From the NCBI GenBank assembly GCA_028287865.1, contig JAQBOU010000016.1:1-41452 (forward strand): 41,452 nt of DNA, in the 5' to 3' direction. Position 1 is the stretch's first letter, and each line of letters starts with the position of its first letter. A program made the translations under genes and the position numbers. Shown here piece by piece: positions 9,781 through 16,978 of the stretch. Source of the DNA: Mucilaginibacter sp. (lineage in GTDB: Bacteria > Bacteroidota > Bacteroidia > Sphingobacteriales > Sphingobacteriaceae). The notes under the pieces were generated by a model, which saw only the letters and a program-made list of their open reading frames with translations, was not told the DNA's origin and did no database searches.

Positions 9781-10554
9781 ATGAATTATTTTTCAGTTCG
9801 TTTTATTAAGATCCTTATTATGCCGGTACTTATTCTGGCAACAGCTGTTGCTTCCGCGGCCCCGTTCCAAAGCAAACTAACCGATAGCTTAAATTCCAAA
9901 CAATTGCTTATTGTGGTTACTAATGACTGGAACAGTGTGGGAGGTACATTATATTGCTTTGAAAATTTTAATGGTAAATGGGTTAAGCAGTTTAATAACT
10001 CAATGGTAGTCGGGAAAAATGGGCTGGGCATTGGTGATGGGATAATACCGGTAAATTTGCCGGATGCTCCGCAAAAAAGAGAAGGGGATAAAAGATCGCC
10101 AGCCGGAATTTTTAAAATAGGAACTGCTTTTGGCTATGCAGATTATGCCAAAACGAAGTGGATTAAAAATGCTTATATAAAGGCAACGGATACGTTGATC
10201 TGTGTTGACGATAGCAAGTCGGCCTCTTACAATAAGCTGGTAAAAAATGAACCAGGCAAAAGAGATTGGAACAGCTTTGAGCATATGCATATAAAATATT
10301 ATAGATGGGGATTGTTTGTTGATCATAATTCCAATAATCCAACTCCGGGAATGGGCTCCTGCATCTTTCTCCATATCTGGGAAAATAAAAATGAAGGTAC
10401 CGATGGATGTACCGCGATGAAGGAAAAAAATATATTAAAAGTACTCCACTGGATAGATGCCGCAAAGCATCCATTATTGATCCAATTTCCAAAAAGCGAA
10501 TACAATAAATTGGCATCGCAATTTAATTTGCCTTTGATTAAATTGAAACAATAG
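9781..10554 (+). CDS. L,D-transpeptidase (YkuD/ErfK-like) catalytic-domain protein
   Basis: A 257-residue exported protein. A signal peptide (residues about 1-27, ending ATAVASAAP) is followed by a YkuD-like domain with the active-site pattern CIFLHIW (catalytic His) and GTDGCTAM (catalytic Cys), and an upstream RSPAGIFKIGTAFG segment typical of the family. Such enzymes form 3-3 cross-links in peptidoglycan or attach proteins to it; some relatives cleave instead. It acts in the periplasm. It is divergent from the hybrid kinase with no operon partner on its own strand. The ATG at 9781 is the only reasonable start for the signal peptide. Confidence 0.85.
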   Translation: MNYFSVRFIKILIMPVLILATAVASAAPFQSKLTDSLNSKQLLIVVTNDWNSVGGTLYCFENFNGKWVKQFNNSMVVGKNGLGIGDGIIPVNLPDAPQKREGDKRSPAGIFKIGTAFGYADYAKTKWIKNAYIKATDTLICVDDSKSASYNKLVKNEPGKRDWNSFEHMHIKYYRWGLFVDHNSNNPTPGMGSCIFLHIWENKNEGTDGCTAMKEKNILKVLHWIDAAKHPLLIQFPKSEYNKLASQFNLPLIKLKQ

Positions 10555-10577
10555 CACCCTTAACCACATTACCCCTT

Positions 10578-10730
10578 TTAATCTAATCGCATCCCGCAGA
10601 GGAAAGCCTGGCCGACCATGCTATCTATCTGATCCTTGAAATAAAACAATACCATAACTAATTCAATAGGCAGAAACGGTAGTTCGTATTGCTTTGACAA
10701 GTTGTTTCCTAATTTAATCAAATCTATAGG
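10578..10730 (-). pseudogene. Possible remnant of a gene 3' end (about 50 codons)
   Basis: On the minus strand a 50-codon open stretch ends with TAA at 10578-10580 and has protein-like content: KQYELPFLPIELVMVLFYF followed by KDQIDSMVGQAFLCGMRLD. It is bounded upstream by an in-frame TAA and has no suitable start. It reads like the C-terminus of a membrane or outer-membrane protein whose front is gone. I do not recognise the family. It lies in the 251-base gap between the L,D-transpeptidase gene and the hydrolase gene; nothing else is seen there. Confidence 0.3.
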
Positions 10731-10805
10731 TTAATAAAACAAATGCATTATCGCATAGGTTAATAATTTACATAATAGAAAATACATTTAGCGCCTCGGG
10801 AAATT

Positions 10806-11600
10806 ATGAAAAATATTATTTTTATTCATGGCATGTTCCAAAACCCCAAAAGCTGGGAAAACTGGATTACTTATTTTTCTGCGAAAGGATATAACTGTAT
10901 TGCACCTGCATGGCCTTATCATGAAGGGGAGCCGGCTTATCTACGGCAAAGCCCCGACCCTGAACTGGGCGAATTGGAGCTTGAAACAATAATTGATGAT
11001 TTTCAGGATATTGCCGCACGTGTAGAAGACCCTATATTAATAGGACATTCTGTTGGTGGTTTAATAGTGCAAATACTTATCAACAGGGGATTTGGCAAGG
11101 CGGGGGTTTGTATCGACTCTGTAGCGCCAAATGCTTTATTGTCCTTTGACTGGGGATTTTTTAAAAACAGCCTGCTCATTGTAAATCCTTTTAAAGACGA
11201 CACGCCTTTTTACACTGATCTTGAAAGTTTTCATGAATCTTTCTGTAATACGATGACTATGGAAGAAACACAAAAGGCTTTTGATGCATACGCTACTCAC
11301 GATAGCAGAAATGTGCTGAGAGACTGCATGGGCGAAGCCGGAAAAGTTGACTTTGACCTGCCCCATGCACCGTTGTTATTTATAGCGGGCGAAGAGGATA
11401 AAATTATACCGGCCGACCTCAACGAAAAAAATTCAGATGCCTATACAGATGAAGGAAGCTTAACTTATTTTGAGAAATTTCCGAACCGCGGACATTTTAT
11501 TTGCGGTCAGCCGGGATGGGAAGAAGTAGCCGAATCCGTTGCTGATTGGTTACAAAGGGAGGAGGTAAGCGGTGGAGGTGTTACAATGGAGAACAATTAA
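10806..11600 (+). CDS. Alpha/beta-hydrolase
   Basis: A 264-residue cytoplasmic serine hydrolase. The fold markers are in order: FIHGMFQNPKSW (oxyanion-hole HG), nucleophile elbow GHSVGG with Ser82, a helical cap (about 120-180), acid in GEEDKIIP and base in NRGHFICGQPGW. The substrate cannot be told; relatives are annotated as esterases, lipases or haloperoxidase-like. No signal peptide. The C-terminus after WLQREE is low-complexity (VSGGGVTMENN). The GH130 gene starts 73 bases downstream on the same strand and may share its transcript. Confidence 0.85.
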   Translation: MKNIIFIHGMFQNPKSWENWITYFSAKGYNCIAPAWPYHEGEPAYLRQSPDPELGELELETIIDDFQDIAARVEDPILIGHSVGGLIVQILINRGFGKAGVCIDSVAPNALLSFDWGFFKNSLLIVNPFKDDTPFYTDLESFHESFCNTMTMEETQKAFDAYATHDSRNVLRDCMGEAGKVDFDLPHAPLLFIAGEEDKIIPADLNEKNSDAYTDEGSLTYFEKFPNRGHFICGQPGWEEVAESVADWLQREEVSGGGVTMENN

Positions 11601-11673
11601 TATTAATCATGGTACAATGAGTCAATCAAACCATTGCGCCGGCTGCATGTTAAATATGCTTTACTAATAATTA

Positions 11674-12729
11674 ATGAGAGATATCGCCCGCCGGTTTCCG
11701 CAAAATCCTTTGTTATCACCCGCTGACCTGCCAGCCAGCGGGGAAGGTTTACATATAGCCTGCCTTTTAAACCCAGGTGTGTTTAAATACGATAATAAAG
11801 TTTGGTTATTGGTAAGGGTTGCAGAAAGACCTGAGCAATCTGAGGTTCATGTTTCCTTCCCCATTTTAACGGCCACCGGCGAAACCCAGATTATGGAAAT
11901 AGCACTTAATGACGCTGACCTTATAACCACTGATGCCCGCGTGGTAAGATATAAAGGCATTGACTATTTAACCACACTTTCACATTTACGTTTACTTTGC
12001 AGTGATGATGGCATTAAGTTTTATGAGCCCGAAGGCTATCACAAGTTATTTGGTGCGGGACCACTACAGACCTTTGGAATTGAAGATTGCCGGGTAAGTT
12101 TTATTGAAGATAAATATTACCTGACATTTACCGCTGTGTCTGATAGTGGAGTGGGGGTAGGGTTGCGCACTACTACCGATTGGAAAAATTTCGAATCGAA
12201 TGGAATGATATTGCCTCCTCATAATAAAGACTGCGCCATTTTTGAAGAGAAAATAAACGGCATGTTTTATGCCTTGCACCGTCCTAGCAGTGTGGATATC
12301 GGCGGCAATTATATTTGGATCGCTCAATCGCCGGATGCCATTCACTGGGGAAACCATAAGTGCATTATTAAAACCCGGAGTAATAGCTGGGATAGTGCCC
12401 GGGTAGGCGCCGGCGCAGCTCCTATAAAAACCGAAAAAGGATGGCTCGAAATTTACCACGGCGCAAACCTGGAAAATCATTATTGCCTGGGCGCCTTTCT
12501 TTTAGATTTGAACGAACCTTCCAGGGTAATAGCACGTACGGACGCGCCTATAATGATACCTACAGAAACGTACGAATTAAGCGGCTTTTTCGGACATGTG
12601 ATATTTACCAATGGGCATTTGCCGGGCGATGATGGAGATACCATTACTATTTACTATGGCGCGGCCGATGAGTTTGTTTGCGGTGCGCATTTTTCAATAA
12701 AGGAAATTTTTACTGCTTTGGGTGTATGA
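11674..12729 (+). CDS. GH130 glycoside phosphorylase/hydrolase
   Basis: A 351-residue cytoplasmic five-bladed propeller enzyme. GH130 members phosphorolyse beta-1,4- or beta-1,2-mannosides (for example mannosylglucose) to mannose-1-phosphate. Seen: N-terminal RFPQNPLLSPADLP, FGIEDCRVSF (family GxEDxR signature), KDCAIFEEKINGMFYALHRP, and RVGAGAAPIKTEKGWLEIYH (phosphate and substrate residues). No signal peptide, consistent with an intracellular phosphorylase acting on imported oligosaccharides. No mannoside transporter or epimerase is next to it, so the substrate is open. The hydrolase gene precedes it on the same strand. Confidence 0.9.
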   Translation: MRDIARRFPQNPLLSPADLPASGEGLHIACLLNPGVFKYDNKVWLLVRVAERPEQSEVHVSFPILTATGETQIMEIALNDADLITTDARVVRYKGIDYLTTLSHLRLLCSDDGIKFYEPEGYHKLFGAGPLQTFGIEDCRVSFIEDKYYLTFTAVSDSGVGVGLRTTTDWKNFESNGMILPPHNKDCAIFEEKINGMFYALHRPSSVDIGGNYIWIAQSPDAIHWGNHKCIIKTRSNSWDSARVGAGAAPIKTEKGWLEIYHGANLENHYCLGAFLLDLNEPSRVIARTDAPIMIPTETYELSGFFGHVIFTNGHLPGDDGDTITIYYGAADEFVCGAHFSIKEIFTALGV

Positions 12730-12753
12730 GGCCAACAGCCTGCTTATGATTCT

Positions 12754-13020
12754 TCAGGAAAAATGCCGCACGGTAAACACCAGTCGGGATTGATCAATTT
12801 CATCATTGAAATTTATGTCTCCGTTTTTAAATAGCTTTAATAGTTCTTCGCTTTTTGCCATTAAAATATACAGATCAAAAGTTAACTTTTTATATTCCGT
12901 AATTTCATTCAGGTTAAGATATCCTTTTTCTCCCTTTAGTAACAAATATTGATTGGCCGTAGTTTTCTCCTTGGCATCTAAGTCAGCAATCAGCCAATTA
13001 TAATATTGATGATAGGTCAC
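12754..13020 (-). CDS. Hypothetical 88-residue protein
   Basis: I do not recognise it. It starts with GTG (13018-13020) and encodes a soluble, lysine- and leucine-rich helical protein (for example YILMAKSEELLKLFKNGD) with no signal peptide. An ATG four bases upstream is in another frame and soon stops. It lies convergent to GH130, 24 bases from its stop, and directly downstream on the same strand of what looks like the decayed end of a histidine kinase, so it may itself be part of an eroding locus. It could also be non-coding. Confidence 0.45.
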   Translation of the reverse strand: MTYHQYYNWLIADLDAKEKTTANQYLLLKGEKGYLNLNEITEYKKLTFDLYILMAKSEELLKLFKNGDINFNDEIDQSRLVFTVRHFS

Positions 13021-13345
13021 TCATATGCTACAGCCAAATAAAGCAAATGTTTACTTCCTGATGATTTTAGCCATTTTATTAGGTCAAAGTGGCAATGTAA
13101 ACCAAAATGTGGAGCCTTTTCCGGCATAACTTTTATAAACCATTAGGGTTGCCGGTGAAAGATTAGCAATGATAAGCGAGTGACTAAAAATTAGTATCTG
13201 AAGTCTTGAGAGCTAAAAACTCCAAATTACAATTTTTAAGGACATAAGCGATTTTCGCCAATAATGACACTGCGATATTCAACTCAAATATCCAAAACTA
13301 AATTCAAAAATTGAGGTTCTATTGCATTGAAACACAGTTAAGTTT
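13021..13345. other. Gene-free stretch holding decayed two-component-system traces
   Basis: This 325-base gap holds no intact gene. On the minus strand it contains a histidine-kinase-like C-terminus (13084-13143) and, ten bases beyond its stop, an 8-codon ORF MAKIIRK (13051-13074) that starts like a response regulator. The rest, 13145-13345, is AT-rich with no recognisable element apart from the upstream region of the secreted-protein gene. Confidence 0.45.
13084..13143 (-). pseudogene. Remnant of a histidine kinase C-terminus
   Basis: Minus-strand codons read YAGKGSTFWFTLPL and then TGA (13084-13086). GKGSTFxFTLPL-stop is the usual last strand of a HATPase_c kinase domain. Upstream codons stay open (SLIIANLSPATLMVYK) but match the family only loosely, so the rest has been lost or scrambled. 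The short length makes chance possible, but the agreement in both motif and position of the stop is good. Confidence 0.4.
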
Positions 13346-13990
13346 ATGAAGAAATTATTTACGCTTACTTTACTCATTCAAACTGCTTGTGCATTTGCGC
13401 AAAACGTGCCCAGGGCTTCAGGCACGCCTCATGTAAATATACCGCATGCCTCGCATAAAAGTACGGTATCAAAGGACACCGTAATTGAATCTGACACCTC
13501 AAAAGAAAATAAAGAACCAAGGTATTTTTATTATTCCCTTAATGCTAACGTATTTGTAAATTCAAAGGGCGGAGCAGGTAAAAGATTTTCGCCATCCGTT
13601 GAGGTTGGCCGCACTTATGGCATTTTTGATATTGGGCTGGCTACCGGCAGATTAAATTCTCTTAGCAAAGGGGCTGATACAACCAGGTTTCTTGAATTCA
13701 GGCCAACCATTAATATTTTCTCAAAAGGAAGGTTTGCGGAAGCCCTTTGCCTGGGCGGAGGATATGTATTCAAAGGCAAACAAGGTTTAATGACCGAAAT
13801 TTGTAACAGTATTAATTTTAATGTAAGTGAAACCGTTGCGGTTGCAGTTTTACAGGGCTATTATTATTTTGACGGAACTAATAGCAGCCGGGGCACACAA
13901 TACATGGGTTTTAACTTCACCTATAATTTCCTGAAGAAACATAGTGTTAACAGGCAGCGCAAAAAGGCAGCATTGGTAAGCGATAACTAA
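13346..13990 (+). CDS. Secreted protein of unknown function, outer-membrane-barrel-like
   Basis: A 214-residue exported protein. The signal peptide (KKLFTLTLLIQTACAFAQ) is followed by a Ser/Thr/His-rich linker (about 20-60), then a region of short alternating beta strands (RYFYYSLNANVFVNSKGG, VAVLQGYYYFDGT, QYMGFNFTYNFLKK). It looks like a small barrel or an outer-membrane-associated protein; I do not recognise a family. The basic tail NRQRKKAALVSDN follows the last strand. Its stop codon overlaps the stop of the convergent PAP2-like gene. Confidence 0.65.
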   Translation: MKKLFTLTLLIQTACAFAQNVPRASGTPHVNIPHASHKSTVSKDTVIESDTSKENKEPRYFYYSLNANVFVNSKGGAGKRFSPSVEVGRTYGIFDIGLATGRLNSLSKGADTTRFLEFRPTINIFSKGRFAEALCLGGGYVFKGKQGLMTEICNSINFNVSETVAVAVLQGYYYFDGTNSSRGTQYMGFNFTYNFLKKHSVNRQRKKAALVSDN

Positions 13991-14637
13991 GAGGAGGCCT
14001 TACTGTATGGCTTATCTTTTAAAAAATAACGGGTAAAACAATAACAGAGATAAGTTATTACCGGTGCGGCTAAAATATCAATTGAGTAATGAATGTGTTG
14101 AACCAATAATAAAACGGCTACCATAACAACGGCAAAAAAGGCTATTATTTTATCTGTTCGCTTTTCCAGGCATAACATTATTAAGGTAAGCGTGGCGGTA
14201 TGGCCCGAAAAAAACAGGTCCTTTGTAATATTTGCTTCTCCGTAAAAAACGCCTGTAAGCGGATCTGTTAAAGGAATCAATCCCACCGGCGGCGCAAGCG
14301 GAACCAGGCTGATACAAGTTAGCCGTGCTACAATTACTAAAATCAATGTCCAGCAATAGTATATATAAATGGATGGACTATAGATGGCTCTTATTACAAT
14401 AAACACGATCATTCCCCATATAACAGCAAAAATCAATACAGACACATTATGCGGCGGAATCTGGGTTAACAGCCAATCATTTAACCGTACCCCTTTCCTC
14501 TTTTCAATATGGTTAAAGAAAATCGGAAGTATATAAACGATGATCAGCATTAGTATTGAACTGACAATAATTTGTCCCCGCTTATACGGCGAACCCCACG
14601 TCTCTTTCCAATTTTCCTTTAGTAATGTTGTTGGCAT
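13987..14637 (-). CDS. Sphingomyelin-synthase-like PAP2 membrane phosphatase/transferase
   Basis: A 216-residue integral membrane protein with about six helices. The catalytic pattern of the lipid-phosphate phosphatase superfamily, in its sphingomyelin-synthase-like form (PAP2_C), is visible: LFFSGHTATLTL with the first His, and HIHYSIDILAAPVIT with the second His and the Asp of the His-His-Asp triad. A family-type LAPPVGLIPLTDPL loop lies before it. It may remove or transfer a phospho-head-group on a lipid; sphingolipids occur in this bacterial family, so a phosphosphingolipid substrate is possible (inference). The ATG at 14637 is preferred; a GTG five codons earlier is also open. Confidence 0.75.
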   Translation of the reverse strand: MPTTLLKENWKETWGSPYKRGQIIVSSILMLIIVYILPIFFNHIEKRKGVRLNDWLLTQIPPHNVSVLIFAVIWGMIVFIVIRAIYSPSIYIYYCWTLILVIVARLTCISLVPLAPPVGLIPLTDPLTGVFYGEANITKDLFFSGHTATLTLIMLCLEKRTDKIIAFFAVVMVAVLLLVQHIHYSIDILAAPVITYLCYCFTRYFLKDKPYSKASS

Positions 14638-14750
14638 ATAATATAATAACACAGCATTATTCAGCGAGGCAAAAGTAATAATTGAAAGGCCATTAAGAAA
14701 TCATAAAATGAATATAAACATAATAAAAAAGTAAAATAAACAAAATTATG

Positions 14751-14767
14751 ATGCAATATTGTTGCAT
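14751..14767. promoter_or_regulatory. Perfect palindromic operator candidate upstream of merC-fur
   Basis: ATGCAA (14751-14756), spacer TATTG, TTGCAT (14762-14767) is a perfect inverted repeat. It lies 8 bases upstream of the TATCTTTG -7 element, so a bound repressor would block RNA polymerase. A related TTTGCAACAT half occurs at the start codon. The Fur-family regulator encoded in the same cluster is the obvious candidate ligand (inference). Confidence 0.55.
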
Positions 14768-14774
14768 TTGATCG

Positions 14775-14782
14775 TATCTTTG
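14775..14782 (+). promoter_or_regulatory. -7 element (TATCTTTG) touching the merC start
   Basis: TATCTTTG fits TAnnTTTG exactly and ends only four bases before the ATG at 14787. Transcription would begin at or within a couple of bases of the ATG, giving a leaderless message, or translation starts at Met15 (14829). Confidence 0.6.
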
Positions 14783-14786
14783 CAAC

Positions 14787-15191
14787 ATGAGATCTCATAA
14801 ACATAACTCAAAAATTGATAACGTAGGGATGACGGCTTCAGTATTATGTGCCGTTCATTGCGCCGTTGTGCCTTTTCTTATAACAAGTTTACCGCTTTTG
14901 GGTTTAGGGTTTTTAGCAAATCCCTGGTTTGAATGGAGCATGATACTTTTCGCGCTGTTTATTGGGTTTTATGCTATTGGATCGTCCTATTTCCGGGTAC
15001 ATCATAAATTGTTGCCGGTGTGTTTGCTCATTTTTGGATTTTCAATAATCATAGCAGGGCATATATTTGTCCAAAACTGGCGCGAAGCGATCATTGTGCC
15101 GGTAGGAGGTTTACTTATCGCGACTGCCCATTTCTTCAATTTCAGGTATACCGGGCACTTGCATAAGGGTGAGCAAGGGCTTAAATTGTAA
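14787..15191 (+). CDS. MerC-domain small membrane protein
   Basis: A 134-residue membrane protein with four hydrophobic segments and the MerC signature LCAVHCAVVPF (cysteine pair about residues 21 and 26). MerC proteins were named as mercury transporters, but no mer genes are here. The Fur-family regulator 75 bases downstream and the palindrome upstream suggest metal homeostasis, probably zinc or iron (inference). The C-terminal RYTGHLHKGEQ adds two histidines. The ATG at 14787 is kept because the -7 element allows a leaderless transcript; Met15 (GMTASVLCAVHC) is the alternative start. Confidence 0.8.
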   Translation: MRSHKHNSKIDNVGMTASVLCAVHCAVVPFLITSLPLLGLGFLANPWFEWSMILFALFIGFYAIGSSYFRVHHKLLPVCLLIFGFSIIIAGHIFVQNWREAIIVPVGGLLIATAHFFNFRYTGHLHKGEQGLKL

Positions 15192-15239
15192 TGATCCTTA
15201 ATTACTGTTAGTTTTCCTGATGTATTGTATTATTCTTAC

Positions 15240-15247
15240 TAAATTTG
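15240..15247 (+). promoter_or_regulatory. -7 element (TAAATTTG) for the Fur-family gene
   Basis: TAAATTTG matches the -7 consensus and lies 19 bases before the ATG at 15267, so the regulator can be transcribed separately from merC. No good -33 TTG was found; CTG at 15217-15219 is the nearest at 20 bases spacing. Confidence 0.45.
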
Positions 15248-15266
15248 CGTTTAATAATTTGTTTAG

Positions 15267-15710
15267 ATGATACATACCCCTGCCAACAATTTTGAAGCAC
15301 TGCTTGAACGGCATCATTTAAAAAAAACTGCGCCGCGGCTAAAGGTATTGTCCTTACTGGCTACAAAAAATGTAGCTACCTCTCAGCCTGACCTTGAGGA
15401 TGTAATGGATGATATAGACCGCGTTACTCTTTACCGGATACTAAGCGCTTTTGAAGAAAAAGGAATTATTCATAAGGTTTTTGATTTAAATGGAACTGCA
15501 AATTATGCCATGTGTTCATCTAATTGCGGAGAAAACCATCACCATGATGAGCACCTGCATTTTAATTGCACCCAATGCAAAAATGTATATTGCCTTGATG
15601 ATCTTAACTTACCCCCTATAAAACTTCCAAACGGCTTTAAACCCGAAGGCTTTACTTTGTATGCAACGGGACTATGCCCTAAGTGCAGCAAATCCGCAAG
15701 TAAAAAATAG
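15267..15710 (+). CDS. Fur-family metal-responsive repressor (Zur/Fur-like)
   Basis: A 147-residue Fur-superfamily protein. The winged HTH (about 8-80) includes TSQPDLEDVMDDIDRVTLYRI, with the family's V(T/S)LYR recognition segment. The dimerisation half has a metal-ligand cluster (ENHHHDEHLHFNC) and two structural Zn pairs, CTQC and CPKC. It could be a Zur, Fur or PerR; the metal cannot be assigned from sequence, although the HHH-rich loop and the MerC partner favour zinc. It probably binds the palindrome at 14751-14767. The amidase gene starts 37 bases after its stop. Confidence 0.85.
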   Translation: MIHTPANNFEALLERHHLKKTAPRLKVLSLLATKNVATSQPDLEDVMDDIDRVTLYRILSAFEEKGIIHKVFDLNGTANYAMCSSNCGENHHHDEHLHFNCTQCKNVYCLDDLNLPPIKLPNGFKPEGFTLYATGLCPKCSKSASKK

Positions 15711-15747
15711 ATCAAACAATTTAATTTTTGCACTCTTATATATTTCA

Positions 15748-16569
15748 ATGATTAAAAACGTAAGTAGTTTAAGAGTGTTTATCTATAATATATTAGTCTT
15801 ATCTCTTTTATCAATTCCATTTAATGTAAGCAGCCATCCCCCTAAGGCCCTTTTTAAATTTAAAACTATTGTTATTGATGCCGGGCATGGAGGAAAAGAC
15901 CCGGGTGCACATGGCAATTACTCGCTAGAAAAAAATGTTGCCTTGGCGATAGCAAAAAAAACAGAGCGGCTCATTAAAAATGAGATGCCCGAAATAAATG
16001 TGATAATGACCCGGAGCACCGATAAATTTGTTCAATTAAATAGGCGGGCGGAAATTGCTAATCAAAACCAGGCAAATCTTTTTATTTCCATCCATTGTAA
16101 CTCATCGCCCGAAGGAACATCCCTTAGGGCCAATAAAGAAAAAGGCGTAATGCTGTTGGTTTACGGTTATCACCGGAAAGGAGAACAGATGGAGGCATTA
16201 AGAGAAAACTCATCGATCTACATCGAAAAAGATTATCAAAAAAACTATGAAGGTTATAATGAAAAAGACCCTACAGCCCTGATTATATTAAATACATTTA
16301 TGCAAAAATACCGCAAGCAAAGCATATTATTCGGAGAGTTGGTTAACAGGCAATTTGTAGATATTGACGGACGTAAAAGCCGGGGTGTTAAGGAACAGGG
16401 TGTTTTGGTTTTGGCTCATAGCGGAATGCCGGCTGTGCTGGTGGAAACAGGTTATATAAATAATTCGGGCGAAGAAAGATATTTAAATTCTGAGAGCGGG
16501 CAGGATGCTATAGCAAGTGCAATAGTCAATGCGATAAAAATTTATCGGGAAAAGATAAATACCCGTTAA
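15748..16569 (+). CDS. N-acetylmuramoyl-L-alanine amidase (Amidase_3)
   Basis: A 273-residue cell-wall hydrolase that cleaves the bond between N-acetylmuramic acid and the stem peptide. The signal peptide is SSLRVFIYNILVLSLLSIPF. Zn ligands and catalytic Glu are in the standard order: VIDAGHGGKDPGAHG (His), LEKNVALAIAKK (Glu), LFISIHCNSS (His) and VLVETGYINNSGEERYL (catalytic Glu). Length is usual for an AmiA/B/C core. The frame is open back to 15661, but that would overlap fur and precede the signal peptide; a TAATTTTTG near-consensus -7 at 15722-15730 also supports the ATG at 15748. It acts in the periplasm, probably in daughter-cell separation. Confidence 0.9.
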   Translation: MIKNVSSLRVFIYNILVLSLLSIPFNVSSHPPKALFKFKTIVIDAGHGGKDPGAHGNYSLEKNVALAIAKKTERLIKNEMPEINVIMTRSTDKFVQLNRRAEIANQNQANLFISIHCNSSPEGTSLRANKEKGVMLLVYGYHRKGEQMEALRENSSIYIEKDYQKNYEGYNEKDPTALIILNTFMQKYRKQSILFGELVNRQFVDIDGRKSRGVKEQGVLVLAHSGMPAVLVETGYINNSGEERYLNSESGQDAIASAIVNAIKIYREKINTR

Positions 16570-16587
16570 AAACATTTACTTAATATC

Positions 16588-16937
16588 ATGAAAAAATTAT
16601 TACTTCTGGCTGCTATTTTTGCGATATTTATAGGAAAGGCAGCGGCGCAGCAAACCTTTTCGGCAGCAGATTTTAAAAATCGTTTAGGCAAGACCGGTAC
16701 CTTATGCGATACTGTTTATTCTTTACATATAGTAAGTGATACGCTTACCCTGCTAAACATGGGTGGTGTTTATCCAACCAAAAATATACCGTTGCTATAA
16801 AAGGAAATAAGGTTAACCTGAACTGGACAAATTTAAAAGGCAAGCCGCTTTGCATAACAGGCATTTTTGAAATGTATAAAGAAAGGCCCGAAATTGAAGT
16901 TACCGAGCCGGACCAGATCAATTCAAAAATTAAATGA
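16588..16937 (+). pseudogene. Frameshifted small secreted OB-fold-like protein
   Basis: The first part (16588-16800) starts MKKLLLLAAIFAIFIGKAA, a signal peptide, and continues SAADFKNRLGKTGTLCDTV and SDTLTLLNMGGVYPTKNI, then runs into a stop. Shifting by one base at about 16786-16788 restores a sensible continuation TVAIKGNKVNLNWTNLKGK, then PLCITGIFEMYKERPEIEV and TEPDQINSKIK, ending at TGA 16935-16937. The product would be about 116 residues with the beta pattern of small periplasmic OB-fold proteins. A single missing base explains it; it is either a true pseudogene or a sequencing error. It starts 18 bases after the amidase stop, so the two were probably cotranscribed. Confidence 0.75.
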
Positions 16938-16978
16938 TAATGGCTTCATGCCTACCGGCTTAGCCTTTAAATAGTCAT

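Noticed and set aside
12064..12480. 138-residue minus-strand frame inside GH130
   Set aside because: The GH130 frame has all family motifs; this one is an antisense shadow.
13084..13143. Insertion-sequence terminus suggested by GGTCAAAGTGGCAATGTAAACC
   Set aside because: I considered an IS end because of the phrase, but no matching inverted end or transposase is nearby and the minus strand gives a better explanation as a kinase remnant.
14787..15191. Mercury-resistance operon
   Set aside because: Only a MerC-like protein is present; merR, merA, merT and merP are missing and a Fur-family gene is next door.
15661..15747. Upstream extension of the amidase reading frame
   Set aside because: It overlaps the Fur-family gene, lies before the signal peptide and contains the likely promoter; the ATG at 15748 fits better.
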